Source: an uncultured Acetobacteraceae bacterium
Lineage (GTDB): Bacteria > Pseudomonadota > Alphaproteobacteria > Acetobacterales > Acetobacteraceae
Direction: 5' to 3'
NCBI GenBank assembly: GCA_903877125.1
Contig: CAIRCM010000170.1
Location: 1-48,694 of the forward strand
DNA: 48,694 bases
Below the pieces are notes generated by a model. That model was not told where the DNA came from and made no database searches. It saw only the letters and a list, made by a program, of their open reading frames with translations. The stretch's first letter is position 1, and each line of letters begins with the position of its first letter. Position numbers and translations under genes: made by a program. This document shows positions 8,329 to 17,580 of this stretch, one piece after another.

Positions 8329-9645
8329 CTACCCCGCCCCAAGCAACGAAGCACGGGCCGCCAGAAACTCCTCCACCGCGCCCGCCAGCGTGCCGCATTC
8401 CGCGTCCCCGACCGGCAGGCACAACGTCATCATCCCGCGCCGAGCAAGCCATATCCCCGCGGCCAGCATATCGAAGAAGAAAAGCTCCTTCAGCTTCTGA
8501 TCTCCCGCGGCCGCCTCCGCCGGCGTCCGAACCGGCCCGCGCACCGTGTGCACCGCCAGCATCGACCCGATCCCGGTAAATTGCAGCTTCGCCCCCGCCG
8601 CCAAACACAAGGCGTTCAGCCGGTCCCGCAGCGCATCCCCCCGAGCATTCAAGGCTCCGGCGGCCTCCGGCGTATAAACCTCGGTCAACCCGGCCAACCC
8701 CGCCGCCATCGTCAGCACGTTGTTGTTGAACGTCCCGGCATGCGGCAGCGCGTTGGCGCGCCTAGGGTCGAACATATCGATGATGTCGCCCCTCCCCCCG
8801 AAGGCACCAAAGGACATGCCGCCGCCGACATATTTCCCCAATGTCGTCAGATCCGGCTTCACCCCCCGCACCGACTGCAAACCGCCCGGCGCCAACCGGG
8901 ACGTCATCACCTCGTCCAAAATCATCAGCGCGCCAACCCGAACGGTTTCCTCCCGGATCATCCGTAGAAACGCCGGATCGGCCGGAATGCAGCCGCCGCT
9001 GCCGATCATCGGCTCCAGGATCACCACCGCCAGATCGTCCGCATGCGCCGCGATCGCCGCGCGTGTCCCCTCCACATCGTTGTACCCTGCCACCACGTAA
9101 TCGAACGGCGCGTTCACCGGCGACCCGCCGCCCGAAAACCCGAACACCGCGCCGTGGTACCCCCCATCGAAAACCATCACCTTCTTCCGCCCCGTGAACA
9201 CGCGGGCAACGGTGATCGCCAACAAATTGGCCTCGGTGCCGGAATTTGTCATCCGGACCCGCTCCAGCCCAAACCGTTCGCAGATCGCGCGCGCAAACCG
9301 CGCCTCGGTCATGTTGGACGCACCGAAGTTGATCCCGCCGTTCAGCGCCCCATCCACCGCGCGCCTTATCGTCGGATGCGAGTGACCATAGATTCCGGCG
9401 GTATATTCGCCCAGAAAATCCACGTATTCGTGCCCATCCATATCCCACAAACGGCACCCCTCCCCCCGCGCCATCGCCAGAGGAAACGGCGCGTAGTGCA
9501 GCACCGTGCGGGTATTGCCGCCGGGCATGACGGCCTGGGCCTCGACATACCGGGCAAGGCTTTTCGGATTTCGCGCCACATACCCCTCCCGCGCATCGCG
9601 CAGCGCGGTCTCGATATCGGCATTGCCCAAAACGGTCTGGCCCAC
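8329..9645 (-). CDS. class III PLP aminotransferase, glutamate-1-semialdehyde aminomutase-like
   Basis: This 438-residue fold-type I PLP enzyme has NSGTEAN (134-140) for phosphate binding, the ILDEV motif (242-246) and the Schiff-base lysine in TTLGKYVGGG (Lys271). It resembles the GSA 2,1-aminomutase group but has an extended N-terminus and is not adjacent to haem genes. It is therefore likely a HemL paralogue of unknown substrate rather than hemL itself. I chose a GTG start at 9645 with a GGAAAGGA ribosome site. A longer frame to 9927 would run antisense through apt and has no homology. It is divergent from apt. Confidence 0.88.
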   Translation of the reverse strand: MGQTVLGNADIETALRDAREGYVARNPKSLARYVEAQAVMPGGNTRTVLHYAPFPLAMARGEGCRLWDMDGHEYVDFLGEYTAGIYGHSHPTIRRAVDGALNGGINFGASNMTEARFARAICERFGLERVRMTNSGTEANLLAITVARVFTGRKKVMVFDGGYHGAVFGFSGGGSPVNAPFDYVVAGYNDVEGTRAAIAAHADDLAVVILEPMIGSGGCIPADPAFLRMIREETVRVGALMILDEVMTSRLAPGGLQSVRGVKPDLTTLGKYVGGGMSFGAFGGRGDIIDMFDPRRANALPHAGTFNNNVLTMAAGLAGLTEVYTPEAAGALNARGDALRDRLNALCLAAGAKLQFTGIGSMLAVHTVRGPVRTPAEAAAGDQKLKELFFFDMLAAGIWLARRGMMTLCLPVGDAECGTLAGAVEEFLAARASLLGAG

Positions 9646-9725
9646 GCGAACAATCCTTTCCCGGTTGGCTTCACTCTGCCGGAGGGCTATGCCCCCACGC
9701 AACCTGAAGAAGGATGCCGTGCAAC

Positions 9726-10241
9726 ATGGACCTGAAAGACCACATCCGCTCGATTCCCGATTTCCCGAAGCCGGGGATCCTGTTCTACGACGTGTCCACG
9801 CTGCTGCGGCATGAAGACGCCTGGGCCGTGGCGATGGGGCGGATGTCGCGGCTCGTGCGGTCCTATCAGCCCGACCTGATCGCCGGGATCGAATCGCGCG
9901 GCTTCCTGGTCGCCGCGCCGCTGGCACTCAAACTGGGCTGCGGCTTCATCATGGTGCGCAAGAAGGGCAAGCTGCCCGGACCGGTGATCGGGCTGGACTA
10001 CGGCCTGGAATACGGCACCGACCGGATCGAGATCCAGGCCGACGCCGTCTATCCCGGCCAGCGTGTGGTGGTGGTGGACGATCTCCTCGCGACCGGCGGC
10101 ACCATGAACGCCGCGATCCAGTTGATCCGCCAGGTCGGTGGGGTCGTACCCGCCGCCGCTGCACTGATCGAACTGAGCTTCCTCAACGGCCGCGACCGCC
10201 TGGACGTGCCGTGCGAATCGCTGGTCAGCTACGACGAATAA
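9726..10241 (+). CDS. apt: adenine phosphoribosyltransferase
   Basis: This 171-residue type I phosphoribosyltransferase converts adenine and PRPP to AMP in purine salvage. The PRPP-binding signature [12 protein letters not shown] is at 114-125. The N-terminal [21 protein letters not shown] and IESRGF (residues 55-60) are typical of Apt. The start at 9726 (MDLKDHI) fits the family. An in-frame ATG at 9714 sits directly on the AAGAAGGA ribosome site and is unlikely. It is divergent from the aminotransferase gene, with an 80-base shared upstream region. Confidence 0.95.
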   Translation: MDLKDHIRSIPDFPKPGILFYDVSTLLRHEDAWAVAMGRMSRLVRSYQPDLIAGIESRGFLVAAPLALKLGCGFIMVRKKGKLPGPVIGLDYGLEYGTDRIEIQADAVYPGQRVVVVDDLLATGGTMNAAIQLIRQVGGVVPAAAALIELSFLNGRDRLDVPCESLVSYDE

Positions 10242-10374
10242 CCGACCAATACTTCGCCACAACGACTTCGACCGGGTTGGCGTCCCCGTGGCGCCATCCC
10301 GCCCCCAAAGCCTTGCCTCCGGCCAATCCAACGCTATGGTCCGCGCCAACAATCGCCATCCCAAGGGAAACACC

Positions 10375-11553
10375 ATGAAACTAACCCGCCGCGAACTCGC
10401 GCTCGGCACAATCGCCGCCGCCACCATCCCGGCCCAGGCGCGCGCCGAGGCCGAACCGATCCGCATCGGCTGGCTCGCCGCGCTGACCGGCCCGCTCGCC
10501 TCTCCGTCCATCGGTTTCGATCGTGGCGTCCGCTTCGCCACCGATGAGATCAACGCCAAGGGGGGGATCAACGGCCGCAAGATCGAGCTGGTGGTGCGCG
10601 ACACCCAGGGCGACCCGACCAAGGCGGTGAACGCGACGCAGGAAGTCATCAGCCGCTTCAAGGTGCATGCGATCTGGGGGCCCACCAACTCCGGCGAACT
10701 GCTGGCGACCACCCCGATCATGGCGCGCGCCAAGGTACCCAGCCTGGTGGCCGGTGTGGTCAACAGCCTGATCGACCCCACGAAATATCCGAACGCCTTC
10801 CGCGTCACCCCGTCCAACATTCAGTGGGACGCCGCGGTGCGCAACTACACGATCGAAAAGGTGAAGGCGAAGAAAGTGGCCGTCGTCGCCGATGCCACGG
10901 GCTACGGCACCGCCGCCCTCGCCGATTCCGTCGCCGGCTTCAAGGCCGCGAATATCGAAGTCGTCTATTCCGCCACCATCGACCCCGCCCAGCCCGACGT
11001 CTCCCCCGATATTCTGCGCATGAAGAATGCTGGCGCCGACGCCATCGTCGCCTGGACCGTCTCCTCCGGCCTCGCCGCCCGCCTGATGAATGCTCGGGCC
11101 GAAGCCGGCTGGGATGTGCCGATCGTCGGCCACCCCGCGATGGGCACGGGCGAGATCGGCAAGCTCGTGACCAAGCCCGCCAATTGGGACAAGGTCTACA
11201 TCATCGGCTACAAATCCTGCAGCTTCGACGATGCCGGCAAGCTGCCGGCACGCACTCAGGCTTTCGTCGACGCCGCCAAGGGCAAGTTCCCGCTGAACGA
11301 TACCTCGCTCTGGTGGGTCGTGTCCGGCGTCGATTCCATCCGCCTGATCGCCGAAGCCGTGGAAAAGACCGGGTCCTCCGATGCGGACAAGATCATCGGC
11401 TACTGGAACACACTGACCAACTGGCCCGGCCTCTACGGCACCTACAGCTTCAGCACGACCGAACACAACGGTTTCCACACCGACGAAATCGTGATGCAAC
11501 GCGCGAACAGCCAGCACGACGGCGCCTTCGCCCTCGCTCCCGGCTACGCGTAA
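10375..11553 (+). CDS. ABC transporter substrate-binding protein, branched-chain amino acid type
   Basis: This 392-residue periplasmic binding protein of the Peripla_BP_6 (LivK) family starts with a twin-Arg-like signal (MKLTRRELALGTIAAATIPAQARA). The lobe I opening IRIGWLAALTGPLASPSIGF and EINAKGGINGRKIEL are diagnostic. It is the first gene of the transporter operon, followed after 6 bases by livH. The LivK family binds amino acids, but many members bind aromatic acids or amides, so the ligand is open. The ribosome site AAGGGAAA could pair over a few bases with the AbcR-like RNA described at 25053-25165. I chose the ATG at 10375 because the signal peptide starts there. Confidence 0.93.
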   Translation: MKLTRRELALGTIAAATIPAQARAEAEPIRIGWLAALTGPLASPSIGFDRGVRFATDEINAKGGINGRKIELVVRDTQGDPTKAVNATQEVISRFKVHAIWGPTNSGELLATTPIMARAKVPSLVAGVVNSLIDPTKYPNAFRVTPSNIQWDAAVRNYTIEKVKAKKVAVVADATGYGTAALADSVAGFKAANIEVVYSATIDPAQPDVSPDILRMKNAGADAIVAWTVSSGLAARLMNARAEAGWDVPIVGHPAMGTGEIGKLVTKPANWDKVYIIGYKSCSFDDAGKLPARTQAFVDAAKGKFPLNDTSLWWVVSGVDSIRLIAEAVEKTGSSDADKIIGYWNTLTNWPGLYGTYSFSTTEHNGFHTDEIVMQRANSQHDGAFALAPGYA

Positions 11554-11559
11554 CGCGTC

Positions 11560-12420
11560 ATGCTCGCGGCGATTCTGGCGGCCGGACTCGCGGTCGGCGC
11601 AACCTATGCGCTGATCGGGATCACCTACAACCTGATGTTCTCGGCCTCCCGGGTCATGAGCTTCACCGCCGGCCAGCTTGGCATGGCCGGCGGTGTCCTC
11701 GGCGCGCTGTTCATCGCGCGTCTGGGTCTGCCGGTCATTCCCGGCTTCATCCTCGCTTTGGCCGGCTGCGCCCTGATCGGCGTGGTCACCGAATACGTCG
11801 CCGTGCGCCCGGTGCTCAAAGCGCTGGATCAGCATCTTTATGTGCTCTCCACCCTCGGTCTGGCTCTGATGATCCAGCAGTTCACCGCGATCGAATGGAG
11901 CACCGAACCGCAGCCCTTCCCGCGCCTGCTGGGCCTGAGCACCACCGGCCCCTGGGACGAAAAATTCTGGCTCCCGATTCTTGCCTGTGCCGTCGCCGTG
12001 GGTGGGCTGGAGTACCTCTACCGGCACACCCTCATCGGCCGCGCCTTCCTCGCCATCGCCGAGGACAATTTCGCCGCGCGCGCCCTCGGCCTGCCAGAAC
12101 GTAACCTTCGCATCGCCAGTTTCGCGCTGGCCGGGGTCGTCGGCGGCCTGGCCGGTTTTGCCTCCGGCGAACTGCTGCTCGCTTTCTTCGCCAATGGGGC
12201 GATGTTGAACTTCCTGGGCTTCGTCCCCGTGGCGCTCGGCGGCCTCGGCAACAACCGCGGTGCCGTCATCGGCGGTCTGGCACTCGGTCTGTTCCAGCAG
12301 GCGGCCAATTTCATCGTCGGCGGCGTGTTTGCCTCCGTCGCGGTGTTCACGGTGTTCATCCTGGTGCTGCTGCTGCGCCCGCAGGGCCTGTTCGGCGCCC
12401 CGGTCGCGAGGCGCGTCTGA
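11560..12420 (+). CDS. livH: branched-chain amino acid ABC transporter permease LivH
   Basis: This 286-residue polytopic inner-membrane permease has the LivH hallmarks: ILAAGLAVGATYALIGITYN at the N-terminus, the coupling-loop region IGRAFLAIAEDNFAARALGL, and a Gly-rich end (ALGGLGNNRGAVIGGLALGL). It forms the translocation channel with the LivM part of the next gene. It starts 6 bases after the binding-protein stop, and its TGA overlaps the next ATG by one base (TGATG). Confidence 0.94.
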   Translation: MLAAILAAGLAVGATYALIGITYNLMFSASRVMSFTAGQLGMAGGVLGALFIARLGLPVIPGFILALAGCALIGVVTEYVAVRPVLKALDQHLYVLSTLGLALMIQQFTAIEWSTEPQPFPRLLGLSTTGPWDEKFWLPILACAVAVGGLEYLYRHTLIGRAFLAIAEDNFAARALGLPERNLRIASFALAGVVGGLAGFASGELLLAFFANGAMLNFLGFVPVALGGLGNNRGAVIGGLALGLFQQAANFIVGGVFASVAVFTVFILVLLLRPQGLFGAPVARRV

Positions 12421-14144
12421 TGACCCGCGTTGTCCCCTATCTCGCGCTGTTCGGCGCGGCGCTGCTGCTGCCGCTGTTCAGCAACGACTATTGGGCCGTG
12501 ATCGGCGCCCGAGCGGCGGTGTATTGGATCCTGGTGGGCGGCTTGAATCTGGTGGTCGGCTTCGGCGGTCAGTTGGCCATCGGCTACGTCGCCCTGCTCA
12601 CGCTGGGCGCTTACACCGCATCGGTCATGGTCGCACGATACGATCTGAACCCGTTCCTGTCCTACGGCGCTGCCGGCGTGGTGGGCGCCATCGCCGGAGT
12701 CATCGTCGGGCTGCCGGCCCTGCGCCTGCGCACCTTCTATTTCGCCATGACCACGCTGGGCTTCGCCACCATCGTCACCCAGGTCGCTTTGGCGTGGCAG
12801 AGTGTCACCGGCGGCGGCATCGGCCTGTCCGGCCCGGCTTTGCCGGCGCCCTTCGACAGCCAGTGGGGTTTCTACCTTCTCGCCGTCGCCCTCGCCGCGC
12901 TGGTCACGCGGCTGTCCGCCAACGTCGCCCATAGCCGCTTCGGCCGCTCGTTGGTCGCCATCCGAGACGCCGAAGTCGCCGCCGAGGCCGTGGGCATCGC
13001 CAAACCCAGGCTGCTGGCCACCGTGTTCCTGTTCTCCGGCGCCTGCGCGGGCGTCGCCGGCGGCCTGTTCGCGACGCTGCAATCCTACATCACGCCGGAA
13101 GCCTTCAGCTTCGACCTCTCGGTCACATTCTTCATCGCTATTCTGGTGGGCGGACGCGGTTCGATCCTCGGGCCGCTGATCGGCAATATCATCCTCACGC
13201 TGCTGCCGGAATTCGCCGCGCCTTTGGTTGCCTGGTCCACCTTTCTTTACGCCGCACTGCTGCTGGCGATCGTGCTTGCCATGCCCGGCGGCATCGCCGC
13301 GCTGCTCGATTTCCGCAACCGCCGCCCGTTGCCCGCCAACCGCTCCATCGTCCCCCAACCTCTACGGATCGCCGGCCACGGCACCGCACGCGGTGCGATC
13401 GAGCTGAAGAACGTCGTGCTGGCCTTCGGCGGCGTGCGCGCCATCGACGGGCTGGACATGACCATCCGTCCCGGCGAAGTCCACGGCCTGATCGGTCCCA
13501 ACGGGTCCGGCAAGACCACCACGTTAAATGTCATCTCCGGCTATTACGCGCCGCAGCAGGGGGAGGCCTTCCTCGGCACCACCCCATTGCCCCACGGCGC
13601 TCCGCAGGCCCGCGCCGCGCTGGGCATCGCCCGCACCTTCCAGACCCCGCGCCTGATCGGCGAGGCGTCGGTGCTGGACAACGTCATGATCGGCGCGACG
13701 ATCGAGGGCCGCGCGAGCTTCCTCGAATCCGTGCTGTGCCTGCCCCGCCACCGCGCCGACGAAAAGCGCCTGAAAGCGCGCGCCATGGACGCCCTGGCGA
13801 CCGTCGGGCTGGACGCTCTGGCCGATGTCCGAGCCGACCGCCTGCAACACTCCGAATTACGCTTCATGGAGATCGCCCGCGGCCTGATCCTCAACCCCGC
13901 CTTCATCCTGCTGGACGAACCCGCCGCAGGCCTCTCGGGCGAGGAGATCAAGCGCCTGGGTGAGCTGATCAAGGCCATGGCCCAGCAGGGCATCGGCGTG
14001 CTGCTGGTCGAACACCATGCCGACCTCATTTTCGACATCTGCGACCGCGTCACCGTGCTCAATCTCGGCCGCGAGCTGGCCGCCGGCACCCCGGCCGATA
14101 TAAGAGCCCATAAGGAGGTCGTCAGTGCCTACCTCGGCGCCTGA
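12420..14144 (+). CDS. LivM-LivG fusion: permease plus ATPase
   Basis: A 574-residue fusion. Residues 1-295 are a LivM permease (multiple membrane helices, GFGGQLAIGYVALLTLGAY, the coupling loop with GRSLVAIRDAEVAAEAVGI, and ILVGGRGSILGPLIG). Residues from about 325 to the end are a LivG ATPase with Walker A GPNGSGKT (359-366) and Walker B FILLDEP (495-501). The ABC signature, normally LSYGQ-like, reads LQHSE at 475-479, with Ser where the invariant Gly stands; this is odd for the family. The fusion fixes one permease to one ATPase subunit. LivF, encoded next with a 20-base overlap, supplies the second ATPase. Confidence 0.92.
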   Translation: MTRVVPYLALFGAALLLPLFSNDYWAVIGARAAVYWILVGGLNLVVGFGGQLAIGYVALLTLGAYTASVMVARYDLNPFLSYGAAGVVGAIAGVIVGLPALRLRTFYFAMTTLGFATIVTQVALAWQSVTGGGIGLSGPALPAPFDSQWGFYLLAVALAALVTRLSANVAHSRFGRSLVAIRDAEVAAEAVGIAKPRLLATVFLFSGACAGVAGGLFATLQSYITPEAFSFDLSVTFFIAILVGGRGSILGPLIGNIILTLLPEFAAPLVAWSTFLYAALLLAIVLAMPGGIAALLDFRNRRPLPANRSIVPQPLRIAGHGTARGAIELKNVVLAFGGVRAIDGLDMTIRPGEVHGLIGPNGSGKTTTLNVISGYYAPQQGEAFLGTTPLPHGAPQARAALGIARTFQTPRLIGEASVLDNVMIGATIEGRASFLESVLCLPRHRADEKRLKARAMDALATVGLDALADVRADRLQHSELRFMEIARGLILNPAFILLDEPAAGLSGEEIKRLGELIKAMAQQGIGVLLVEHHADLIFDICDRVTVLNLGRELAAGTPADIRAHKEVVSAYLGA

Positions 14145-14868
14145 ACCGTTGCTGACCGTCGCCGGCCTGACTGCCGGCTATGGTAAAATCGGCGTGCTGC
14201 ACGGCGTCGATATGACGATCGCCCCCGGCGAAATCGTCGCTTTGCTCGGCCCCAACGGCGCGGGCAAGACGACGCTGCTGCGGGCGATCTCCGGCCTGCT
14301 GCCCTGGACCGGCCAGGCGCGCTTCGCCGGGCAGAATCTCGCCGGGGTCTCGCCGCGCGACGCCGCACGGCGCGGTCTGGTTCATGTCATCGAGGGTCAC
14401 CGCGTCTTCACCCAGCTTTCGGTCGCCGACAACCTCCTGCTCGCCGGCTACGACCTGCCCGCTCGGGACCGCGCCCAACGGGTCGAGGAAGCTTTGTCCT
14501 ACTTCCCGGAAATCGCCGCCAAGCGCGCCGACAAGGGCGGGGCGCTGTCCGGCGGGCAGCAGCAGATGCTGGCGGTGGCCCAGGGCCTTGTGCGCCGTCC
14601 GAAGCTGTTGATGCTGGACGAACCATCCGCCGGCCTGTCGCCCGTTCTGGTCGACCGCGTGCTGTCCGTTGCCGCCGCGCTGCGCACGAACGGCACGGCC
14701 GTGCTGCTGGTGGAACAACTGATCGAGAAGGCCCTCGGCCTCGCGGACCGGGTCTACGCGATGGCGCAAGGCAAGATGGTGCTGGAAGCCACGACGTCGG
14801 AGGCCAACCTGCCGCACCGGCTGGAACAGGCCTATTTCGGCCAGGATGCGGTGCCCGCCTTGGGCTAA
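14125..14868 (+). CDS. livF: branched-chain amino acid ABC transporter ATP-binding protein LivF
   Basis: This 247-residue ABC ATPase has Walker A GPNGAGKT (42-49), a canonical signature LSGGQQQ (141-147), Walker B LLMLDEPSAGLSP and a C-terminal LivF-type end. The GTG start at 14125 lies inside the 3' end of the LivMG gene (20-base overlap) and has a near-perfect ribosome site, TAAGGAGGT, six bases upstream. With the degenerate LivG half it would form an asymmetric ATPase pair, since this subunit keeps all motifs. Confidence 0.95.
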   Translation: MPTSAPEPLLTVAGLTAGYGKIGVLHGVDMTIAPGEIVALLGPNGAGKTTLLRAISGLLPWTGQARFAGQNLAGVSPRDAARRGLVHVIEGHRVFTQLSVADNLLLAGYDLPARDRAQRVEEALSYFPEIAAKRADKGGALSGGQQQMLAVAQGLVRRPKLLMLDEPSAGLSPVLVDRVLSVAAALRTNGTAVLLVEQLIEKALGLADRVYAMAQGKMVLEATTSEANLPHRLEQAYFGQDAVPALG

Positions 14869-14979
14869 CCGATCGCGCGAAACCAAGTATGCGCGCGGGG
14901 TTGGCGGGGCGGCCGCGCGCGAAACAAAAACATATGGGCGGCCGTCGGACGATCGGACATGGGTCAACGGCCGCTGATA

Positions 14980-16272
14980 TTATTCGTGGCCGCCGTGCTG
15001 GCGCAGCAATGCCACGACATCCTCATGGCCGGCCCGTTTTGCCCAACCCATCGCCGTATGACCTTGCTTATCCGTGCCGTTCGCATCCGCCCCGGCGGCA
15101 AGCAATGCCTGCACGACCGGCAGGGAATTGCTGCCGACGATCAGCGGCGTGAAATCGTTCCACTTCCTGGCGTTGGGATCGGCCCCCGCGGCAAGCAGCG
15201 CCTGCACCACCGCGAGATGACCGTGCTCCGCGGCCACCAGCAACCCCGTGCTGCCACGTTCCGTGTCATCGGCCATACCGATCGCATCGGCGCCCGCGTT
15301 GACAGCCGCCCCGGCAGCGAGCAGCGCCTGGACCGTCTCCAGATGACCGAGTGCCGCGGCGGCGATCAGCGGCGTGTAGCCATTGTCCCGCCGCTCCGCT
15401 CTGGCATTGACGTCGGCCCCCGCCGCGAGCAGGGCCCGCACCACCGCAACAGCGTTACTGCGCGCGGCCACCAACAGCGCGGACGGTCCGTACGACGGCT
15501 TGCCGTTCACATTGGCGCCGGCGGCGAGCAGCGCGGCGATCCTGTCGGCATCGCCGGCCTCCGCCGCGGCGGCCAGCCCGGCGGTGGGCGACGCTGTCAA
15601 CGTCTTGTAGCCCAATTGCAATGCCCAGCGTGGCCCGCTGGGGTCGCTGTCATCGCGCGTGAGCAACCAGTCCGTGAGCCTGAAGCCGAGGCCGGCGGCG
15701 GCGAGCGCCTGGGAGTCCGGATCGGTCCCCAGGCCGTTCAGGTCGAGCCGACGGTCGTAGCGCCCCTGGTTCCCCTTGGCATAGACCTCGTCGATATACC
15801 CGCCGCTGCATGACCCGTTCCCGGGCGAGCAGATGACATGCGACACCAGCAGCCAGTGGAAATGCGTGTCCTTGCCGCCGACCGGCACGACACGCTCGAA
15901 TTCCGTGGCGATCAGCAAATGATCGACCCGGTGGGGCAGGATCCGAACGAAATACCCCTCCAATTCCCACCGCTTGTCGATCGTCGCCATGCCGGTGAAA
16001 CGGGTCTCGCCCGCGGCATCCGTTGTGAAGCGATGACCGGCGTCGGCGCTCTGCCAGTCCGATCCCGCGAAAGCGACGCGCACCGGCAGGTTCGGCAGCG
16101 GATAGTCCTCGCTGTCGGTCAGCCTGAATGCGACCGCGAGCGTCACCTGCTGTTCCCGCTCGCCAGCCATCAGGGTATGGAGCCCGAACAGGCACGCCAG
16201 GACGAGCAGGGCCAGCACGATTGCGTATTTGATGACATGGGCACGCGGTCTCCCGTGGATCTCGGTCGTCAT
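14980..16272 (-). CDS. membrane-anchored ankyrin-repeat protein
   Basis: This 430-residue protein has an N-terminal transmembrane segment (YAIVLALLVLACLFGLHTL, about 17-35), suggesting a signal anchor. A unique extracytoplasmic region (about 40-225) with a CSPGNGSCSGG Cys pair follows. Residues from about 232 to 428 form about six ankyrin repeats, with recurring VVQALLAAGADVNA-type helices. Ankyrin repeats mediate protein contacts, and I recognise no enzyme domain. It is convergent with livF, and upstream of its start lies copy A of the 101-bp repeat. Confidence 0.85.
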   Translation of the reverse strand: MTTEIHGRPRAHVIKYAIVLALLVLACLFGLHTLMAGEREQQVTLAVAFRLTDSEDYPLPNLPVRVAFAGSDWQSADAGHRFTTDAAGETRFTGMATIDKRWELEGYFVRILPHRVDHLLIATEFERVVPVGGKDTHFHWLLVSHVICSPGNGSCSGGYIDEVYAKGNQGRYDRRLDLNGLGTDPDSQALAAAGLGFRLTDWLLTRDDSDPSGPRWALQLGYKTLTASPTAGLAAAAEAGDADRIAALLAAGANVNGKPSYGPSALLVAARSNAVAVVRALLAAGADVNARAERRDNGYTPLIAAAALGHLETVQALLAAGAAVNAGADAIGMADDTERGSTGLLVAAEHGHLAVVQALLAAGADPNARKWNDFTPLIVGSNSLPVVQALLAAGADANGTDKQGHTAMGWAKRAGHEDVVALLRQHGGHE

Positions 16273-16289
16273 CGGAACAAGCTCCTAGA

Positions 16290-16390
16290 GTGTGATCGCC
16301 AGAGGTGGAACCACACGGCGGCGTGAATCACGCGATCAAACGAAGACCCATGGAGCACAATAGGCTCAACCTGACCCTATCGTGCGCTAG
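16290..16390 (+). repeat. 101-bp interspersed repeat, copy A
   Basis: This 101-base segment aligns without gaps to 17581-17681 in the same orientation, with 16 mismatches by my count (about 84% identical). It starts GTGTGATCGCC, contains the conserved GGCGTGAATCACGCGATCAA block and ends in a decayed inverted repeat (GCACAATAGG ... CCTATCGTGC). It lies between the 5' end of the ankyrin gene and the tRNA. No reading frame is apparent in it. Confidence 0.8.
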
Positions 16391-16570
16391 CCGACCTTGT
16401 TCTCAACAACGAAATGCCCGGCGCTTGCGACGGTCATCACGATAAGAAATCGCGCGTCCTGTTCCGATTAGACAATAATTCACTAAATGCCATGGAATCC
16501 GCCGACCAATCAGGTCCGCGCTGCACCTTGTCACCCTTTGCGCCTTTGTAGCTCAAACGTTCTTTGCGTT

Positions 16571-16605
16571 AAAGCCGCCGTCGGAAAACAGCACCGCCGG
16601 CGACA
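16571..16605 (-). terminator. possible terminator downstream of tRNA-Val
   Basis: On the minus strand, 54 bases past the tRNA 3' end, GTCGCCGGCGG pairs with CCGACGGCGGC (10 of 11 positions, one wobble) around a 9-base loop and is followed by TTTA. It fits a weak intrinsic terminator for the tRNA transcript. The rest of 16391-16658 shows nothing I can name. Confidence 0.4.
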
Positions 16606-16658
16606 CATCAAACACCGTGTTCTCATGATGCGCTGTCGAGAAGCTCGGATACCGGGAA

Positions 16659-16733
16659 TGGTGGGCGCGACAGGGATTGAACCTGTGACCCTTCGCGTGT
16701 GAAGCGAATGCTCTACCGCTGAGCTACGCGCCC
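16659..16733 (-). tRNA. tRNA-Val (anticodon CAC)
   Basis: The minus strand folds as a complete 75-base tRNA. The acceptor is GGGCGCG/CGCGCCC, the D arm GCTC..GAGC, the anticodon stem TTCGC/GCGAA with loop TTCACAC (anticodon CAC, reading GUG valine codons), and the T arm ACAGG/CCTGT with loop TTCAATC. A CCA end is encoded at 16659-16661. The opposite strand carries a spurious reading frame that should be ignored. Confidence 0.96.
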
Positions 16734-16808
16734 GTTTGCCGGGGCGCGCTCGATAGCCGGGGCCCACCCGCACTGTCAAGCCACGAAAATACCGCCTAGC
16801 ATGCGATC

Positions 16809-17579
16809 ATGCGCAATCTCGCCGCCCTGGCCGTGATACTCGCTTTCCCCGCCGCTGCACACGCCGAGGATCCCCTTCGCGCGACCTACCGCACCTACGC
16901 CCTTGGCACCCCCGTCGCGGAGGTCGAGGCATCGATCGGCATCGGTCCCTGGTCCTATCAGCTTGCACTCGCTTATCGCACGTCCGGCCTCGCCCGCCTC
17001 GTCGCGGGCGGGCAAACCGCGAGTTCCGTCTACGGCACCTGGCAGAACGACCGGCCCGCACCGCGCCACTTCGAAGCCCTGGGCATGTGGCACGACGAAC
17101 AGCGCGTCACCCTGATCGACTACCTCGGCGGCACCCCGACCGTCCGCCAACTCCTGCCGCCGCTGGACCCCACCTTCGAGCAGGTCGCCCCCAACCTGCG
17201 CATCGACAGCACCGATATCCTCAGCGCTTTGGGCGCCCTCATCCGAACCGTCCAGCGCTCCGGCCGGTGCGAGGGCACGATGCGCATCTATGATGGCCGG
17301 CGCGCCGCCGATATCACCGCCACGACAGCGGGGATGGAGGTGCTGGAACGCACCGACCGTTCCAGCTTCGCCGGACAGGCCTTGCGCTGTGTATTCGTCA
17401 GCCGGGTTCTGGCGGGATTCAGCGCTGCGCATGCCGACAAAACCGACTACCGCCCGCTGCATGGCGCCGCATGGATCGCGGTGGCGGTGCCGGACCATGC
17501 GCCGATTCCAGTGCGCCTTTCGCTGGAAACCCGCTGGTTCGGGGACGTGACGTCGTACCTGACGAGCGTGTCGCGTTAA
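16809..17579 (+). CDS. exported DUF3108-family protein
   Basis: This 256-residue protein has a clear signal peptide (MRNLAALAVILAFPAAAHA, cleavage before E). The mature part is beta-rich and follows the DUF3108 pattern: an opening YRTYALGTPVAEVEASIGIG strand pair, a DILSALGALIRTV segment mid-protein, and a C-terminal PIPVRLSLETRWFGDVTSYL. The fold suggests a periplasmic lipid- or ligand-binding barrel, but the function of the family is not established. It ends directly at repeat copy B and is convergent with gph. Confidence 0.85.
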   Translation: MRNLAALAVILAFPAAAHAEDPLRATYRTYALGTPVAEVEASIGIGPWSYQLALAYRTSGLARLVAGGQTASSVYGTWQNDRPAPRHFEALGMWHDEQRVTLIDYLGGTPTVRQLLPPLDPTFEQVAPNLRIDSTDILSALGALIRTVQRSGRCEGTMRIYDGRRAADITATTAGMEVLERTDRSSFAGQALRCVFVSRVLAGFSAAHADKTDYRPLHGAAWIAVAVPDHAPIPVRLSLETRWFGDVTSYLTSVSR

Positions 17580-17580
17580 A

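Noticed and set aside
7655-8500. 281-residue plus-strand frame
   Set aside because: Antisense to the YidD-like gene and the end of the aminotransferase; the YidD motifs decide the strand.
10381-13358. Long minus-strand frames opposite the Liv transporter
   Set aside because: Gly/Asp/His-rich antisense frames with no motifs; the plus-strand genes are unambiguous.
14938-14974. GCGGCCGT/ACGGCCGC inverted repeat between livF and the ankyrin gene as terminator
   Set aside because: An 8-bp stem with a 21-base loop and no T-run is too weak in GC-rich DNA.
16487-16702. Plus-strand frame ending in a familiar 'GATGIEPVT' peptide
   Set aside because: It is the reverse complement of tRNA-Val, a well-known source of spurious annotations.
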